From the NCBI GenBank assembly GCA_026075535.2, contig AP026546.1, positions 6,820,001-6,884,000 on the forward strand: DNA of 64,000 bases, given 5' to 3'. This DNA comes from Tricholoma matsutake (taxonomy: Eukaryota; Basidiomycota; Agaricomycetes; Agaricales; Tricholomataceae). Below, piece after piece: positions 13,877 through 25,103 of the stretch (its first letter is position 1; each line of letters starts with the position of its first letter). The notes under the pieces are model-generated. The model made no database searches. It had not been told where the DNA came from and was given only the letters and a program-made list of their open reading frames with translations. A program made the translations under genes and the position numbers.

Positions 13877-16800
13877 TTATATGGCCACCCAGGAATTTGA
13901 CCAAGACAAGAGTCGATGATGTTCTGTAGCAGCGTTTTCAGTTGCATATGCGGCAAGACCTTTGGTGAGACGAGACAATATTGAAGTCTGGTGATGAGCT
14001 TGTTTGTCCCACCAATTTCCCTTCCAGGCACAGAACTGGGTGGCTTGGCACATTTCTTCTTCAAGAAGCTGTATTTCTTCCTTCCACTTGGCTGCTCTAG
14101 CATGACATTTCAGCCATTCTATGCAAAGATCTGTGTCAGACTGTTAGAGCGATCAGATTTTACTGAGGGTTCTCAAAAACTCACATGCATCAGTAAAACT
14201 ATTGTTGTTTACCTCCTTGCTGGTTGTGGTGTACCAAATCCATGACAGGGTCCTGTGGCCCTCACCCACTGCCAATTTCGGGTTGAACAACGTTTCTGGT
14301 AGAGCCTCAAAGTTTTCAGTTTGTCCTACCATGAGCTCTGGACTCAAGCTGGCCATGACATGTGTTTGCCGATTTTCCTGTTGTTCCTTGTTGGTGAGGG
14401 CCTTCTCACTCAACCCTCGAGTATCGTTGGGGTGGAGTTCCTGCAAGGTTTTCTCCCATATCCTGGGTCCTTGTAGTGCAAGTATCGCATTTCTGGCCAT
14501 AGTATACTGTCGACAAGCAGACTTGATTTTTGATTCAGTGTGTTCTTGAAGGGTTCGGAATCGTGTATAGTGGCATTGGCTGGAGACATTCCAGACTTTG
14601 TACCAGCTAGCACAAGTGCATTTCATGAGCTGGCATTGGAGCTTATTCAAAGCCTCAGAGGCTTGAGCAAAGCGAAGATGGCCCTCAATTTCATGGACAC
14701 CAGCGACACAAACCAGAGAGCACCTATTTGGCAGAAGGGATGATGGAAGGTAGAGTGGGATGACCGCAGGCATCGACAACGACACTTCTTCCAGTGGTGG
14801 TGACAGCTCTGCGACGTATTTGTCAAGTCCTGGCATATATCTCTTCTGAACGACACTGAATTTCATAATCCTTTTCAGCAAATTTGTTTGCCATCGTTGA
14901 ATCGAAGTCTGTTGGCCCACAGTTTTAGCTGAGCCCTTGAGATCTACGGGAAGAGCCTGCCTGTGCTTGTAAATCAGTTCATGTAAAGTCGGCAACATTG
15001 GTCACAATACAATGCACTGAGTTTCTTTCAGTTCCAGCCCCTCAACAACAAAAGCACTGGGGCTACTGTCATCTAGGCTCAGCATTGCCTCACCCTTTTC
15101 CACCTGCTCATGCTCTTCCTGCAACAGCTGGCATTTCACCTCAGCAAATGTGACCTCTATTTTTGGAATGTGATTTGCAAACTAAGTATGTGACGTCCCA
15201 GTAATGAAACAGCTTACTTTGTTCCAGGAGGTCATAAGGACATGGCAATGTGTGGTTGAGCTCCTATTTCCGGACTTGTATTTCCCATTCAGCAATGTGT
15301 GCTGCATGTTCTGCTTGCAGACTTTCTGTAAAAGCTGAAAGTGCTCAGTGATGAATGATGGCTTGTGGCAGAGCATGCGACATCTTTTGGAGGAGAGTAG
15401 AAGCTTATTTCATCAGCTGGATCAATCTACATGATTGCAAGATTACTCACGCAGTGCAATCATCTTTTGCCAGTTGGTGTGGTTACAAAAATCATCAAGA
15501 GTGTCCCATCATCCACCAGGCCCCATCATAGAAACAGATCTGGCTATACCATTAAGCACGGACCAGTTTTGTTTGACTCCTTTGCCATCCATTCGCCCTA
15601 CCCCTAGAGCAAAGTTGAACAAAAATGGAGCCTGACATTTTCCAGTATGGCCAGGGAGATGGAATTTCAGAACAATGAATTTCACTACAGTTGATGGAGC
15701 TAAACAGAGCCACTTGGGCATGGTGGGAGCATTCATCTGAGAAAAGAAATTAGTCACCCACTGGCAGGCTATGTTGTACAAAGAAAAGATCAATGCTAGC
15801 ATCATTCCCATGGTGCTAGCGAGGAATACATAATCCATGTTTGCATATCTAAAGAGTCATGGCCATTAGAGAAGAGAATATATCGGGCAACAGAATTGCA
15901 TACCATTCCCCTTTCTGAAGGTCTCCCATGCCGTTTGGCTGGTACATCTCCTGATGAGCACAGCTTACTGAGCCTATACCAGTGGCCCGCAAGCCTTTTG
16001 ATTGTTTATTATTGGCTCCTGACAACGCCTGAAAGCCTGCACAATGTGAAATCTTAGGAAGTTATTATTAGTACCAAAACAACACCATTGTGATAAATGC
16101 ACCTCGTCTCGATCAGCAAATTGTGAAACATATCTAAGATAAGGCTCATTCTCAATGAACATTCCCCATCCAGGTCCTAGAGGAGGATCCTTCTCATTAT
16201 CCAAATGCAATTGTGCCTTTTGTTTGAAATTTGCATCCTCTGCTAAGAATAGTGCATATAGCCATCTAAAATTGCCAATCACAAAGATTATCAACTGATC
16301 ACACAGATTCAAGATGCACTGATCTTTAGGTGAGGCATTTTCCCAACCTTCCGGGAGATTGATATCAGGATGTGGGCATGCATGGCAAGGAATCGAGAGG
16401 CCACCTCGACATGTTCCATCTATCCTGCTTGGATCATGACCATGGCCAGCACGTTTTGTCAGTTTGATATGGTGCCATTGGCGAACCATCAGCATCCATT
16501 GAGCGAGGCGATCCTTGGAAACCATCAACAGATCAGTCATGCAAACTGCAAATAAATTGGTTATGCTTACTGGCACATGTGATAATCCATCACTGCAGGT
16601 CATTTGTTCTAGGCCTCGGTAGAAATTGGTTGGGGCAATCTGGCCTTGGAGATTCAAGGTGTGAAATAATCAAAAAACAGCCATAGATGCTGCTGATTGC
16701 AGTTCTAAAGGTGTTGATGGCCACCAACCAACCTCTAAAAGCTGTCCATAAGCCATCAAAGCACCATCGCAACCACAGAAGTCGACATTGAGCACATGGA

Positions 16801-17533
16801 TGCCGTTGACATGAAGAACAACAAAATCCTTGTGACCTGGAGTTTGGAAGGGACATGAGATTTCATGCTCATGACCTAGTTGAACATGCAGCCCCAAACA
16901 TTGGAACATAGTCTTTTGAAAGAATTCATTCTTCCACTCCTATGTTATTAGTTATTACATAGTTAAGTTCATGAGTGTATCACTGTAGTAGTGTCGGAGT
17001 ACCTCAAGAAAATGCAATGGTTTGTTGCGATGGTGATTGATGATGCAGGCCTTGCAATACAGAGCAAGCCCAAAACAATCCCGGCAGTGGAAAGTTGGAT
17101 TGGACTGCTGACATCCAGAGCTTGTACAGCATTGGTTGTGTCATCCTCGGCCATCGAGCATGAGGAAAGCATCTAGGTATTTGTCCCAATACTGCTTCCA
17201 GGTGAGTAATGGTGCATCCTCAAGATTTGGATCAGATGGGGCTGATTCTGATGCAGTGGTGACATTGACATACTGAATTTTGGTATCTCTTAGCCTTTGT
17301 GTGTACAGAGATGTTGGCAGGGTTGGCAATTTCAGCAGGAGTGCTGTCCCAATCATCCATGATAATTGACTGGCCACTGTTGATTAGCTCTTGTTCCAGC
17401 TTGTTTTGCTTCTCCACAAGAAGACTATTAGATGTCGATGCAGTGAAGACCTTGTGCACATGCTTGGAGGTGTTGCTCAAGGTAACAAACTTGCATTTGG
17501 ATAGCTGGGAGGGTTGAGCGCTGGCATGATGCA
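13877..17533 (-). pseudogene. CxC2-domain KDZ transposase, decayed
   Basis: KDZ transposases have an RNase H-fold catalytic domain, here preceded by a CxC2 zinc-binding domain. Minus strand in order: N-terminal segment (LTWKQYWDKYLDAFLMLDGRG); a Cys cluster (HCRDCFGLALYCKACIINHH); CxC2 (LGLHVQLGH, then FVVLHVNGIHVLNVDFCGC); core RWHHIKLTKRAGHGHDPS, FLAEDANFKQKAQL, LYNIACQW, DGKGVKQNWS; C-terminal GPRIWEKTLQELHPNDTRGL; the end near 13,877. The family normally reads YDIACQW and DGEGVERNWS, so two putative catalytic acids are replaced (D to N, E to K). In-frame TGA codons lie at 17,141-17,143 (just after LDGRG) and near 15,506 (after MMGPGG). Start is approximate. Inactive copy. Confidence 0.85.
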
Positions 17534-17587
17534 TTAGCAACCATGACTTTCCCCATGCTTGTCAGGCTTATAATGGCTCATAGGGGT

Positions 17588-17953
17588 TTATATACATTGG
17601 TAACTGAGTTGATTTGTCTTGTGTGCCATAATTAGATCATTGGGGTCAAGCATTGCATCGCACAGCATCACCTCAAGGTGTTGCCAGATACAACGCACCC
17701 GTTTTACTTCCACATCAATAGTGCTGAGTTCAACTCCAACCCCAGCCTCCTGAAGAACAGCAGCACTACTCCGTTCGAGGTCCTGCTGGATTATGCTAAG
17801 TCTGGAAATGGCTTGTTCGAGGACTTCCTGGGGTTGTGGCTGCCTAGCCATGAGTTGTGATGCAAATTTCTCATAGATGTGTTCAAGATAAGTGGATTGA
17901 CTGTCACCGATAACCTGATCCAAGTCCTTAACCAGTCGAATCAAATGATCCAT
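17588..17953 (-). CDS. Small ORF upstream of KDZ transposase, unknown
   Basis: A complete ATG-to-stop ORF of 121 residues on the same strand as the transposase, 55 bp upstream of its first recognisable codons. It is rich in Gln, Leu and Glu, with probable amphipathic helix (QPQEVLEQAISRLSIIQQDL), and no family was recognised. It could be a 5' exon of the transposase gene, a separate small protein of the element, or chance. Confidence 0.3.
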   Translation of the reverse strand: MDHLIRLVKDLDQVIGDSQSTYLEHIYEKFASQLMARQPQPQEVLEQAISRLSIIQQDLERSSAAVLQEAGVGVELSTIDVEVKRVRCIWQHLEVMLCDAMLDPNDLIMAHKTNQLSYQCI

Positions 17954-18649
17954 CCATTCATTTAGACGATGACTAGCAACTTCAGATGAACAAAGTATGC
18001 CCAGAATAGAACCAACAAAACGTACCAGATAGGTTTATTAGATGCTTTGATTTTTTGGTGGTCATCCATAACCATTTTGAGGCTAAAACATGGCATCCAG
18101 TAGTATGAATAGAAGCAATTTATGTGGAAAGAGTACACTTACACAGTACTCTGTGGTTCGCGTGCTAGCCTCTTCTGTCGCTGTGAATGCAGTATTGCCT
18201 CCTTATTCCTATGCAAATCAATGCAATGCAGATGGCTTTTGGACCTTGACTTACTTTTCATAGTGCCTCTTGCTCTTCAATTGATTTGCTGCTTTTTTTT
18301 CCTGTGGTGTTTTGTAATGGCAGGGGAAAGGCATGAGATGTTGTGCATCAACGTAAAACTTAAGTACAAATAAATGCTTGATCACTGCATGTTTGGTCTG
18401 ACCGCTTCATTAAGTGCATTCCTCCTTGTATAATGCCCAACTTTTTTTCTGGTTCATTATCAAGGCCCTATATATATACACATCTGCATCTCTAAAATAT
18501 TCTCACATGTCCCAACAAATGAGCATTAACCCTAGTCAAGTCTGAATGTTTGCATTTGTCATCCATATTTGTCCGTCAATTTCATTGTAGCACAACTACG
18601 ACAAGGTAAAACATAAAAACTAGATATTGTATAGTAACAAAGTAATCCA
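17954..18649. other. Non-coding gap inside KDZ element
   Basis: About 0.7 kb between the small ORF and the RNase H1-N-like gene. It has pyrimidine-rich stretches and a TATATATATA run near 18,471. No convincing gene or repeat seen; it probably holds the transposase promoter. Confidence 0.4.
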
Positions 18650-19289
18650 CTACATAATATTTCCATCACCACATCTGATGCAAGACTCTAACTCTTTACG
18701 TGAGGGATAATTGAGCTCTACACTGAATGCCAGTTCCACCTGCCCTTTGTAAGCTAGTGTCTTCCATGCTCCTAGAGCAGCAGAATGCATCATGAAATGT
18801 TGATATGCATCCTGGGGGTCTTTCAAGCCATGGATCTCTGCATGAGCTTGTTGCCTTGAGCATAATCTATGAGTATTCATACAACGATAGAAGTGGTCTC
18901 ATACCAGCTATCCAGAATGCCCAGCAATTGACCCTTCCAGACAACCCACTTTGGGCCATACTCATATGCTGCTCTACGCCACTCATCACCATCACCCACT
19001 GACAAAACAGCTGGGGGTTCCATAGTTGCATGCGAAGTGGGTGAAACCAATACTTCTGTTGATACATCAGTGTTCAAGAGGGTTCATTGTCGACAGAGTA
19101 ACAGAAGCCAGGAGGCAGCGGCAATGCATGTGGGATGTCATCCAGGGGGACTGCATCACCATTGGTGAGCACCTGCCTCCAGGCTGCAATGGCAGTCACT
19201 AACATTGGGAATCTTTGGACATGGGCTCCCTTGACATCACAGACATTATCTAAGACATCCACTACCTGAGAATAGATGCCCAGAACCAT
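18650..19289 (-). pseudogene. Transposon-borne gene with RNase H1 N-terminal (viroplasmin-like) domain
   Basis: Minus strand. A start at 19289 opens MVLGIYSQVVDVLDNVCDV...FPMLVTAIAAWRQVLTNG. Removing an intron at 18855-18904 (GTATGAG...CTCAAG) joins WVVWKGQLLGILDSW to QQAHAEIHGLKDPQDAYQHF. The joined segment has the hallmark of the hybrid-binding N-terminal domain of RNase H1: WVVWKGR..GI..SW followed by ..V.G...P.A...F. No RNase H catalytic domain follows. A frame change near 19,075 separates the first 71 residues from the domain, so either another intron is missed or the gene is broken. Its place between transposase and the plus-strand gene says it belongs to the element; possible role in RNA or R-loop binding is inference. 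Confidence 0.5.
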
Positions 19290-19572
19290 GCCTCAAATAG
19301 ACTTGGCTATTGTACTGGGTTGTTGAAAATTTTGTGACCAGTTCTTCAAGGTCCTATCAGACAGTTTGATATATTGGAGATGTTCAGTTAACACACACCA
19401 CAAAAACAAGAAACCCTATTGGATAATGGGCAGAAAGATCATGGTTGTTGAAACTGAGCCCAAATTTGATTTGAGGTGTGCGGGTGCAGTCTGGCACCAC
19501 AGTTGGTAACAAGCAAACATGTACTCATGCAAGTCATGTTCCTGTATTCTCCATTACTGATTCCTTTGCGAC
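19290..19572. promoter_or_regulatory. Bidirectional promoter region within KDZ element
   Basis: A 283-bp gap between two divergent element genes. No specific motif was recognised. Confidence 0.35.
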
Positions 19573-22416
19573 ATGGCACGAACTTCCAAGGCCAAGAAAG
19601 ATGGCAGGCCACAGGGCCAACAGAACATGTTCAGTGGCATAAAACTGGAGTTCCTTGAGTCATATAAAGATCAGTTCATTGATTCTACTGACCGTGGGGC
19701 ATTCTACACACTGGTAGCCAAAGCATTCATCCAGCAGTTTGGATATAACCTAGCTATCGAGGACAACCCAGAGCCAGATGATGACAATGATGAGCATACC
19801 CCAGACAATATTGATCCCTCACTTCCTGGGGATGAGCAGAACCTAGAGTCTGACAAGCAGAACAGGTTCTATCATGAGCTTCGTGAAGTAAGGAACATAT
19901 TATGTGATTGTGCGGTGGAAGCTTGGCTGCTGGTATTGGTACCACTACACTGCTAGGAGCACCAACCAATCCTATGTCAACAATATTATCAGTTGCATCA
20001 CGTCAATGAGCCTGTCCTGCCCTAGAAAAAAAACTGCTGTTGGCACATATGGTGATCTCCATAAGATAAAGCTCAAATCAACATTTGATCTGCTGTGGGA
20101 ATCTATAAAGAATTCTGTGAAGCCTCAAGAGTGACTCCAAATGTGGAATGAGCATGTGAGAGACTCCTGGGAGAAGGAAGCCTCAGAGGTTTGGGAGACC
20201 GTCATGAACCAGACAGATGAAGAAACGAGAATGCAATGGCAGAGTGGAAGAAGAAGGCATCATTCACAGGTTCACCTGAAGATCTCAATCAGTATGTCAG
20301 AGACACCATGCTGTGATGGAATATAGACTAACATTCAGATGGCCAGGGCTTGGACGACCGCTGAACAGGTGCTTCCATCTTTTGCTGATGTGATGTCTGA
20401 GTGGTTGGGTGCAAATATTGTCATACTGGCCATAATGCCGCTTGGAGCATTGAATAGCAAAATCATAATGAAATCATGAGTAATATCCATGTTTCAGTAG
20501 AAATTTGACTCACCTTACTCCAGGGTTCAGTCCAACATGTTGAAGGGGATGACCAAGAAGCTCTTGCCTCAGTTCGATCCTGAAGGGTGGGGAAAGTTAC
20601 AGGACATGATGCTGGAATATGGAAAGGCATATTTCTGTGAGTCAGTTTGAGTGGTCACACACAAAAATGCTCACCTAACATTCTTCAATCACACTAGCAC
20701 CAGAAGAATGTTCTTGTCGCATTGTTAAGGACTCAGATACATCGGATTCCACAGGAAAAGAAGAGGAAGGGGTGGGCAACAAGTGTAGTTTGGGTGGGAC
20801 CACCAACAATTCATTGTCAGGGAATGCCAGTGAATTTGTTGACAAGCCTGACGATGCAGCCAATGTCCAATGTCCGATTGGAGATAGCGGTACCAGCCAA
20901 TCAATCGAGAAGTCTTGTATTTGATTCGAGTTATTGTGCTAACCAAGCATGCACATGTTCCAGTTCCGTCTCTTGGTGACAATGAACAGACCACCTTTCT
21001 CCAAGAATATATGGGTGACAAGTGTAGTTTGGGTGGGACCACCAACAATTCATCATCAGGGAATGCCAGTGAATTTGTTGACAAGCCTGATGATGCAGCC
21101 AATGTCCAATGTCTGATCAGAGATAGCAGTACCAGCCAATCGATCCAGGGTAAGTCTTGTATTTGATTCAAGGAGTTATTGTGCTGACCAAGCATTCACA
21201 TGTTCCAGTTCCGTCTCTCAGTGATGCTCCAATGAACAAATGGACCACCTTTCTCCAAGAATATAGCTGCAATGCCGCCCCTGGAGAGTCGGCATTATAT
21301 GCATTCAACCCTACTTCAACTCTCTCATCTTTTGGCATCCAATGCAACAATCAAGGCTTTGGCAACTGGAGTGATGTTAATTGGGATACTTCTCAAGTTG
21401 CTAATGGGTGGCAGGTGCAAGGGAATGTGCCAAGCAATTCCTGGTTTGACTGTATCATGAGCTCTCTCCTGAATTATGGTCTGCAAAATGCTAATCTGAC
21501 CTTGGAGGCCCCACAGCCAGCATTCACCTTTGCACAAGCAGTTCCCCAAGGGCCACCAGTCCCAATGTCAGCGCAAGGTATGCCAATGACAGAGATGACT
21601 GATTTTTTATCAATAGTGCCACCCCTGTTGGCAGTCCAGAGCCCACCCATGGTCAATCCTTCTTTGTTCCTACTATTGCCAAACACTGATGGCCCAGAAC
21701 TTCACTCATAGGATGTGTATTCACCCTCGCTCCTGCCACCAGGTATCAATCCCATTGGTGGCATTAACCCCCCTCCCTCTGCTCCTCTTGCAGGGACCAT
21801 TGTTCTGCAGGCTGCACCTGCATCCACCCCTGCCCAACTGCCTATCGCTCCCAGTGGCAGCATTAATCCCCCTCCCTCCACTCCTCTTTTGGGGACCATC
21901 ATTCTGCAGGTTCCACCTCCGCTCGCATCTAGCCTTGCCCAGGAATGTCCTCAGGTGCCCAGCAAAACTACCCCATTACCCACCAACCTATCGCTTGGTT
22001 TGCTGGATGGAAAGGAGAATGAAGCTGTCGGAGATGGGGGGAAAGGTGGTGGAAAGTCACAGGCAGGTAATTCTGGGAATAAAAGAGGTGCAAGGAAGAG
22101 AAAAGTGGATGATGCTTTGGTAGGCACGAAAGACGGTGCTGCATCAAAGTCGAGGAGGAAGTGTACCAGCAAGACTGCAGGAGAGGAGGCTATGACGGCT
22201 ACCACAGAAGCAAGCAAGGCTGATAGGCTGGCAAAGGAGGCAAAAGCTGCGCAGGATGCAGCAATCAAGGCTGCAAAGGCTGCAAAGGAAGCAAGGGAAG
22301 CGGCAAAGCCAGAGCAGGCGAGGAGGTCAGGTCGTGCATCCACCTTACCTGATCATCTCAAGCAGGCGGGGTATGCACCACCAAAGCGGGGTTCACGAGC
22401 AAAGAAGAGTGCTTAA
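19573..22416 (+). pseudogene. KDZ-associated accessory gene, Lys/Ala-rich C-terminus
   Basis: Starts at the ATG at 19573 with MARTSKAKKDGRPQGQQNMF and continues KLEFLESYKDQFIDSTDRGA. Multiple exons follow (VNNIISCITSMS..., EHVRDSWEKEASEVWETVM, MTKKLLPQFDPEGWGKLQDM), then a Pro-rich segment and a basic, alanine-rich tail (KRGARKRKVDD, AAIKAAKAAKEAREAAK, ending RGSRAKKSA). This pattern resembles proteins abundant in agaricomycete genomes whose function I do not know; a DNA-binding or assembly role is inferred from the basic tail only. An in-frame TAG at 21709-21711 interrupts otherwise continuous reading (a CAG-to-TAG change would explain it), and a tandem duplication affects the middle, so the copy is probably broken. 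Confidence 0.6.
20781..21266 (+). repeat. 239-bp tandem duplication inside the accessory gene
   Basis: The segment starting AAGTGTAGTTTGGGTGGGAC at 20781 recurs at 21020 with high identity through CTCCAAGAATATA. Each copy spans exon, intron and exon. The second copy retains a GTAAGT donor (CAGGGTAAGTCTTG); the first has lost it (GAGAAGTCTTG). The duplication therefore postdates the intron, and the first copy can no longer splice there. Confidence 0.85.
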
Positions 22417-22539
22417 GTTGAGCTTTTCCCTGGCCTTTCAGGTTTTCTTCCTGATTCCCATCAAAATACACTGTGTTCAGTTGTCTTGTCAAAATCACGA
22501 TTGTCTCAAGTAATTGTATCTACATTTGAAATGTGGAAC

Positions 22540-23730
22540 AAAATTACATTGTCTAATCATAAGGTTCCATCATAACATTAGTAAAGATGGTGTGCATGAC
22601 AAAAATGGATGGGTGCTCTAGGGTGTGCAGAGGTGGTGTGGGTGAGATGGTGGGGGAGATGAAACCAGTTACAATCGCAATTGAAAGGGCCACACTACAC
22701 ACACAGAGAGTGGGGTAGCTGACATGCCATGATGTTGCAAAGAGGGGCACTGGAGCATGCCTCAAGTCAAAAGGGATGCATTATAAAACCTAGTGGGTGA
22801 GTAGGCAAAAGAAATTAGACAACATTACAATGGTGTAGGAATTGCCTCTGACAAGGACACAATATAATGCAACAGGTGAGGTAAAACTAAGCACATTATA
22901 ACCAGGCAGTGCAGGGGGGAAATTGCCATGGAGGGGTTGGTTATGGTGACATTATCGGGAAGTGCTGGGGAGAGTTTTGAGTTATAACACCTCTGAAAGT
23001 GATGCATTATAATGCAGCAGGTGAGTGGGAGAGTAAAAATCAAACACATTATAACAGGAGGTCAAGGGGATAAATTGCCATGGAGAGAGTGTTACATCAT
23101 GATGTTATAACTGGAGGTATTTTGGTGAGTTTCAAAGTTATAATGCATAGGAATCACTACTGAGGTGTTATAACACCTGGGTCGAGGGGGCACTGGTAGG
23201 GGAAATTGAATGACATTATAATCAGAAGGAATCACCATTGGAAGGGACGCATTATAATGCCTGGGTTGAGGGGGTGCCAGGAATGGAAATTGAATGACAT
23301 TATAATCAGAAGGAATCACCATTGGAAGGGACATGTTATAATGCCTGGGTTGACAGGGTGCCGGTTGAGGAAATTGAGTGACATCATAATGGGAAGGAAT
23401 CACCATCAAAAAGGACACATTATAATGCAGAGAATGGACAAGGAGGAAAGGCTGAAACATGTTATAATGTGAGGTATGGCGTGGGTGGGAATAGCTATCA
23501 GAGCCTGAGGGATGTGTTATAATGCTTACATGATAACGGGAGGGCAAGGATAACAAGATCATGCACATTATAATACTGGGAGGGGAGGGGCAGCAGAAGC
23601 GCACACATTATAACACTAAGATGGCAATGACAATTGACACATTATTACAGGGGTATGACAAAAGGGCTGGGTTATAACATAGGGGTAGAGTCGGTGAGTA
23701 TAACTGAGGCACGTTACAACAGCAACAGTC
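22540..23730. repeat. Right subterminal TTATAA-rich array of the KDZ element
   Basis: The inverted counterpart of the left array, with purine-rich spacers (GGGTTGAGGGGGTGCC, AAGGAATCACCAT) and repeated GCATTATAATGC / GTTATAACA cores. Between about 23,210 and 23,400 a unit of roughly 70 bp occurs three times in tandem (GAATGACATTATAATCAGAA and relatives). Non-coding. Confidence 0.8.
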
Positions 23731-23845
23731 AGAGAGGGAGAGGGGCTGTTATAACACATGCGGGCCTACAAGTTCCTTGAAATCATAGTGGTGCATTGTT
23801 ACGTGGCCTCCTGGATTTTGTGGGGTATGTTACAAAAGTACTACA
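23731..23845 (-). repeat. KDZ right terminal inverted repeat
   Basis: Reverse complement begins TGTAGTACTTTTGTAACATA and parallels the left arm for about 115 bp. The copia-1 RNase H resumes right outside it. Confidence 0.85.
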
Positions 23846-24753
23846 TGGATACCTCAGCACAGATCATCAGACTGGATGTGCTCACAAAGAAAGTGATATT
23901 TAATGTTGACATGTTTGACATGGGAGTGGAGAAGGGGGTCTTCAGAGAGAGTCTTGGTAGTGGTATTGTCACAGGATATAATGGTGGGGAAGGTTTGCAT
24001 GTAGTCAATAGAATCAAAAAGGGTTTATAGCCAGATACATTCCTTGGCGGTCTCAAATGCTGCAATGTATTTGGCTTCGCATGAGAAGGCAGCAACTTTC
24101 TGTTTGCGTGCTGTCCAGGAAACCACACCAGAACTGAGGGTGCAGACATAGCCACCAACACTATGGTGGGTATCCAGGCAGTTGGCCCAGTCGGAGTCAC
24201 TAAAAGCATGGAGAGATATGGGAGCATCACCCCCAAGGTATAACTTGAAATCCCTTGTCCCTTTGAGGTATTGGACAAGCCTGATGGCCACACTCCAGTG
24301 TTCGAAATTGTAGGAATCAAGGTATTGGGAAAGTTGTTGAACTGCATATGAAATATTGGGCTGGGTGGAGATCGCCAAGTATAGCAGGCAGCCAATGAGG
24401 GATCAATAGGGGAGTTTATTGAGGTGTAGTTATTCTTCAGGGGTAATGGATTGAGGGTTGGCACATCAAAATTTGCAGCCTGATTTGAGAGGGGCTGAAA
24501 CCAGATGAGCATCTTTCTGGCCAAACTGCTCAATGATCTTATCGATGAGGGCAGTTTGAGAGAGTGACTGTCTGAGTAGCCCTGTCCTAGGTCACAGCAA
24601 TACCCATGATAAAACACATGGTGCCCAATTCAGAGATGGTCCATACTTTTTGCATCTGGGTCTTGAATTGCTCATTCTCCTTTGAGTTTGCAATCAAGAG
24701 GTAGTCATTGACATGAATGGCTGCAATAATGATCCCAGTGTCAGTTTTCCAGT
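23846..24753 (-). pseudogene. Copia-1 fragment: end of reverse transcriptase and RNase H
   Basis: Read on the minus strand from 24,753: TDTGIIIAAIHVNDYLLIAN (RT catalytic region), KVWTISELGTMCFIMGIAVT, SYAVQQLSQYLDSYNFEHWS, LYLGGDAPISLHAFSDSDWA (RNase H), VSWTARKQKVAAFSCEAKYI, up to HIQSDDL at the KDZ edge. The normal copia RT motif is (Y/H)VDD; this copy reads HVND. Small frame breaks and stops occur. The 5' continuation lies at 31,693 on the other side of element B. Confidence 0.85.
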
Positions 24754-25103
24754 TAGTGTTTCAAGGTCCAGTCTATAGGACCGAAAATAACCATAGGACC
24801 AAACTGGACTGAACCTCAGTCCAGTCTTTTTTTCAGTTGCGGTTGCCCTCATTTTGGGTCAGTGCAGTTGCTGGTTGCCTCATTTTAGAAATATTTGAAA
24901 ACCGGTCTTGTTCCAAGTTCTCAATTTTGAGAATGAGGTATTCTTGTCATTCTGAGCTGGCTGAATATCTCATCCAATCTATTCATGCGGTGTTTGCCAA
25001 GGCGGCCTATTTTTATCTCACCCTCTGTTGCTTCCCACCCCTTTTCCACTTGTGGAGGTTGTCGATGACGTGGAGCCCATTGTGCACCAGTCAGCTATCC
25101 AAC

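Larger units (their letters stand above)
12437..23845. mobile_element. KDZ-superfamily DNA transposon (about 11.4 kb) inserted in copia-1
   Basis: The ends are imperfect inverted repeats of about 115 bp (12437-12553 and 23731-23845). Inside each lies a 1.2-1.3-kb TTATAA-rich array. The core encodes a CxC2/KDZ transposase (minus), a two-exon RNase H1-N-like gene (minus) and a lysine/alanine-rich gene (plus). It interrupts the copia-1 RNase H between HIQSDDL (right side) and RLTYINTQENIADMF (left side). Target duplication is not clear: left flank ...CAACAGTCA and right flank GGATACCTC do not match. KDZ transposons (Kyakuja-Dileera-Zisupton) are expanded in agaricomycetes and are known to be large and to carry extra genes. 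This copy looks inactive. Confidence 0.85.
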
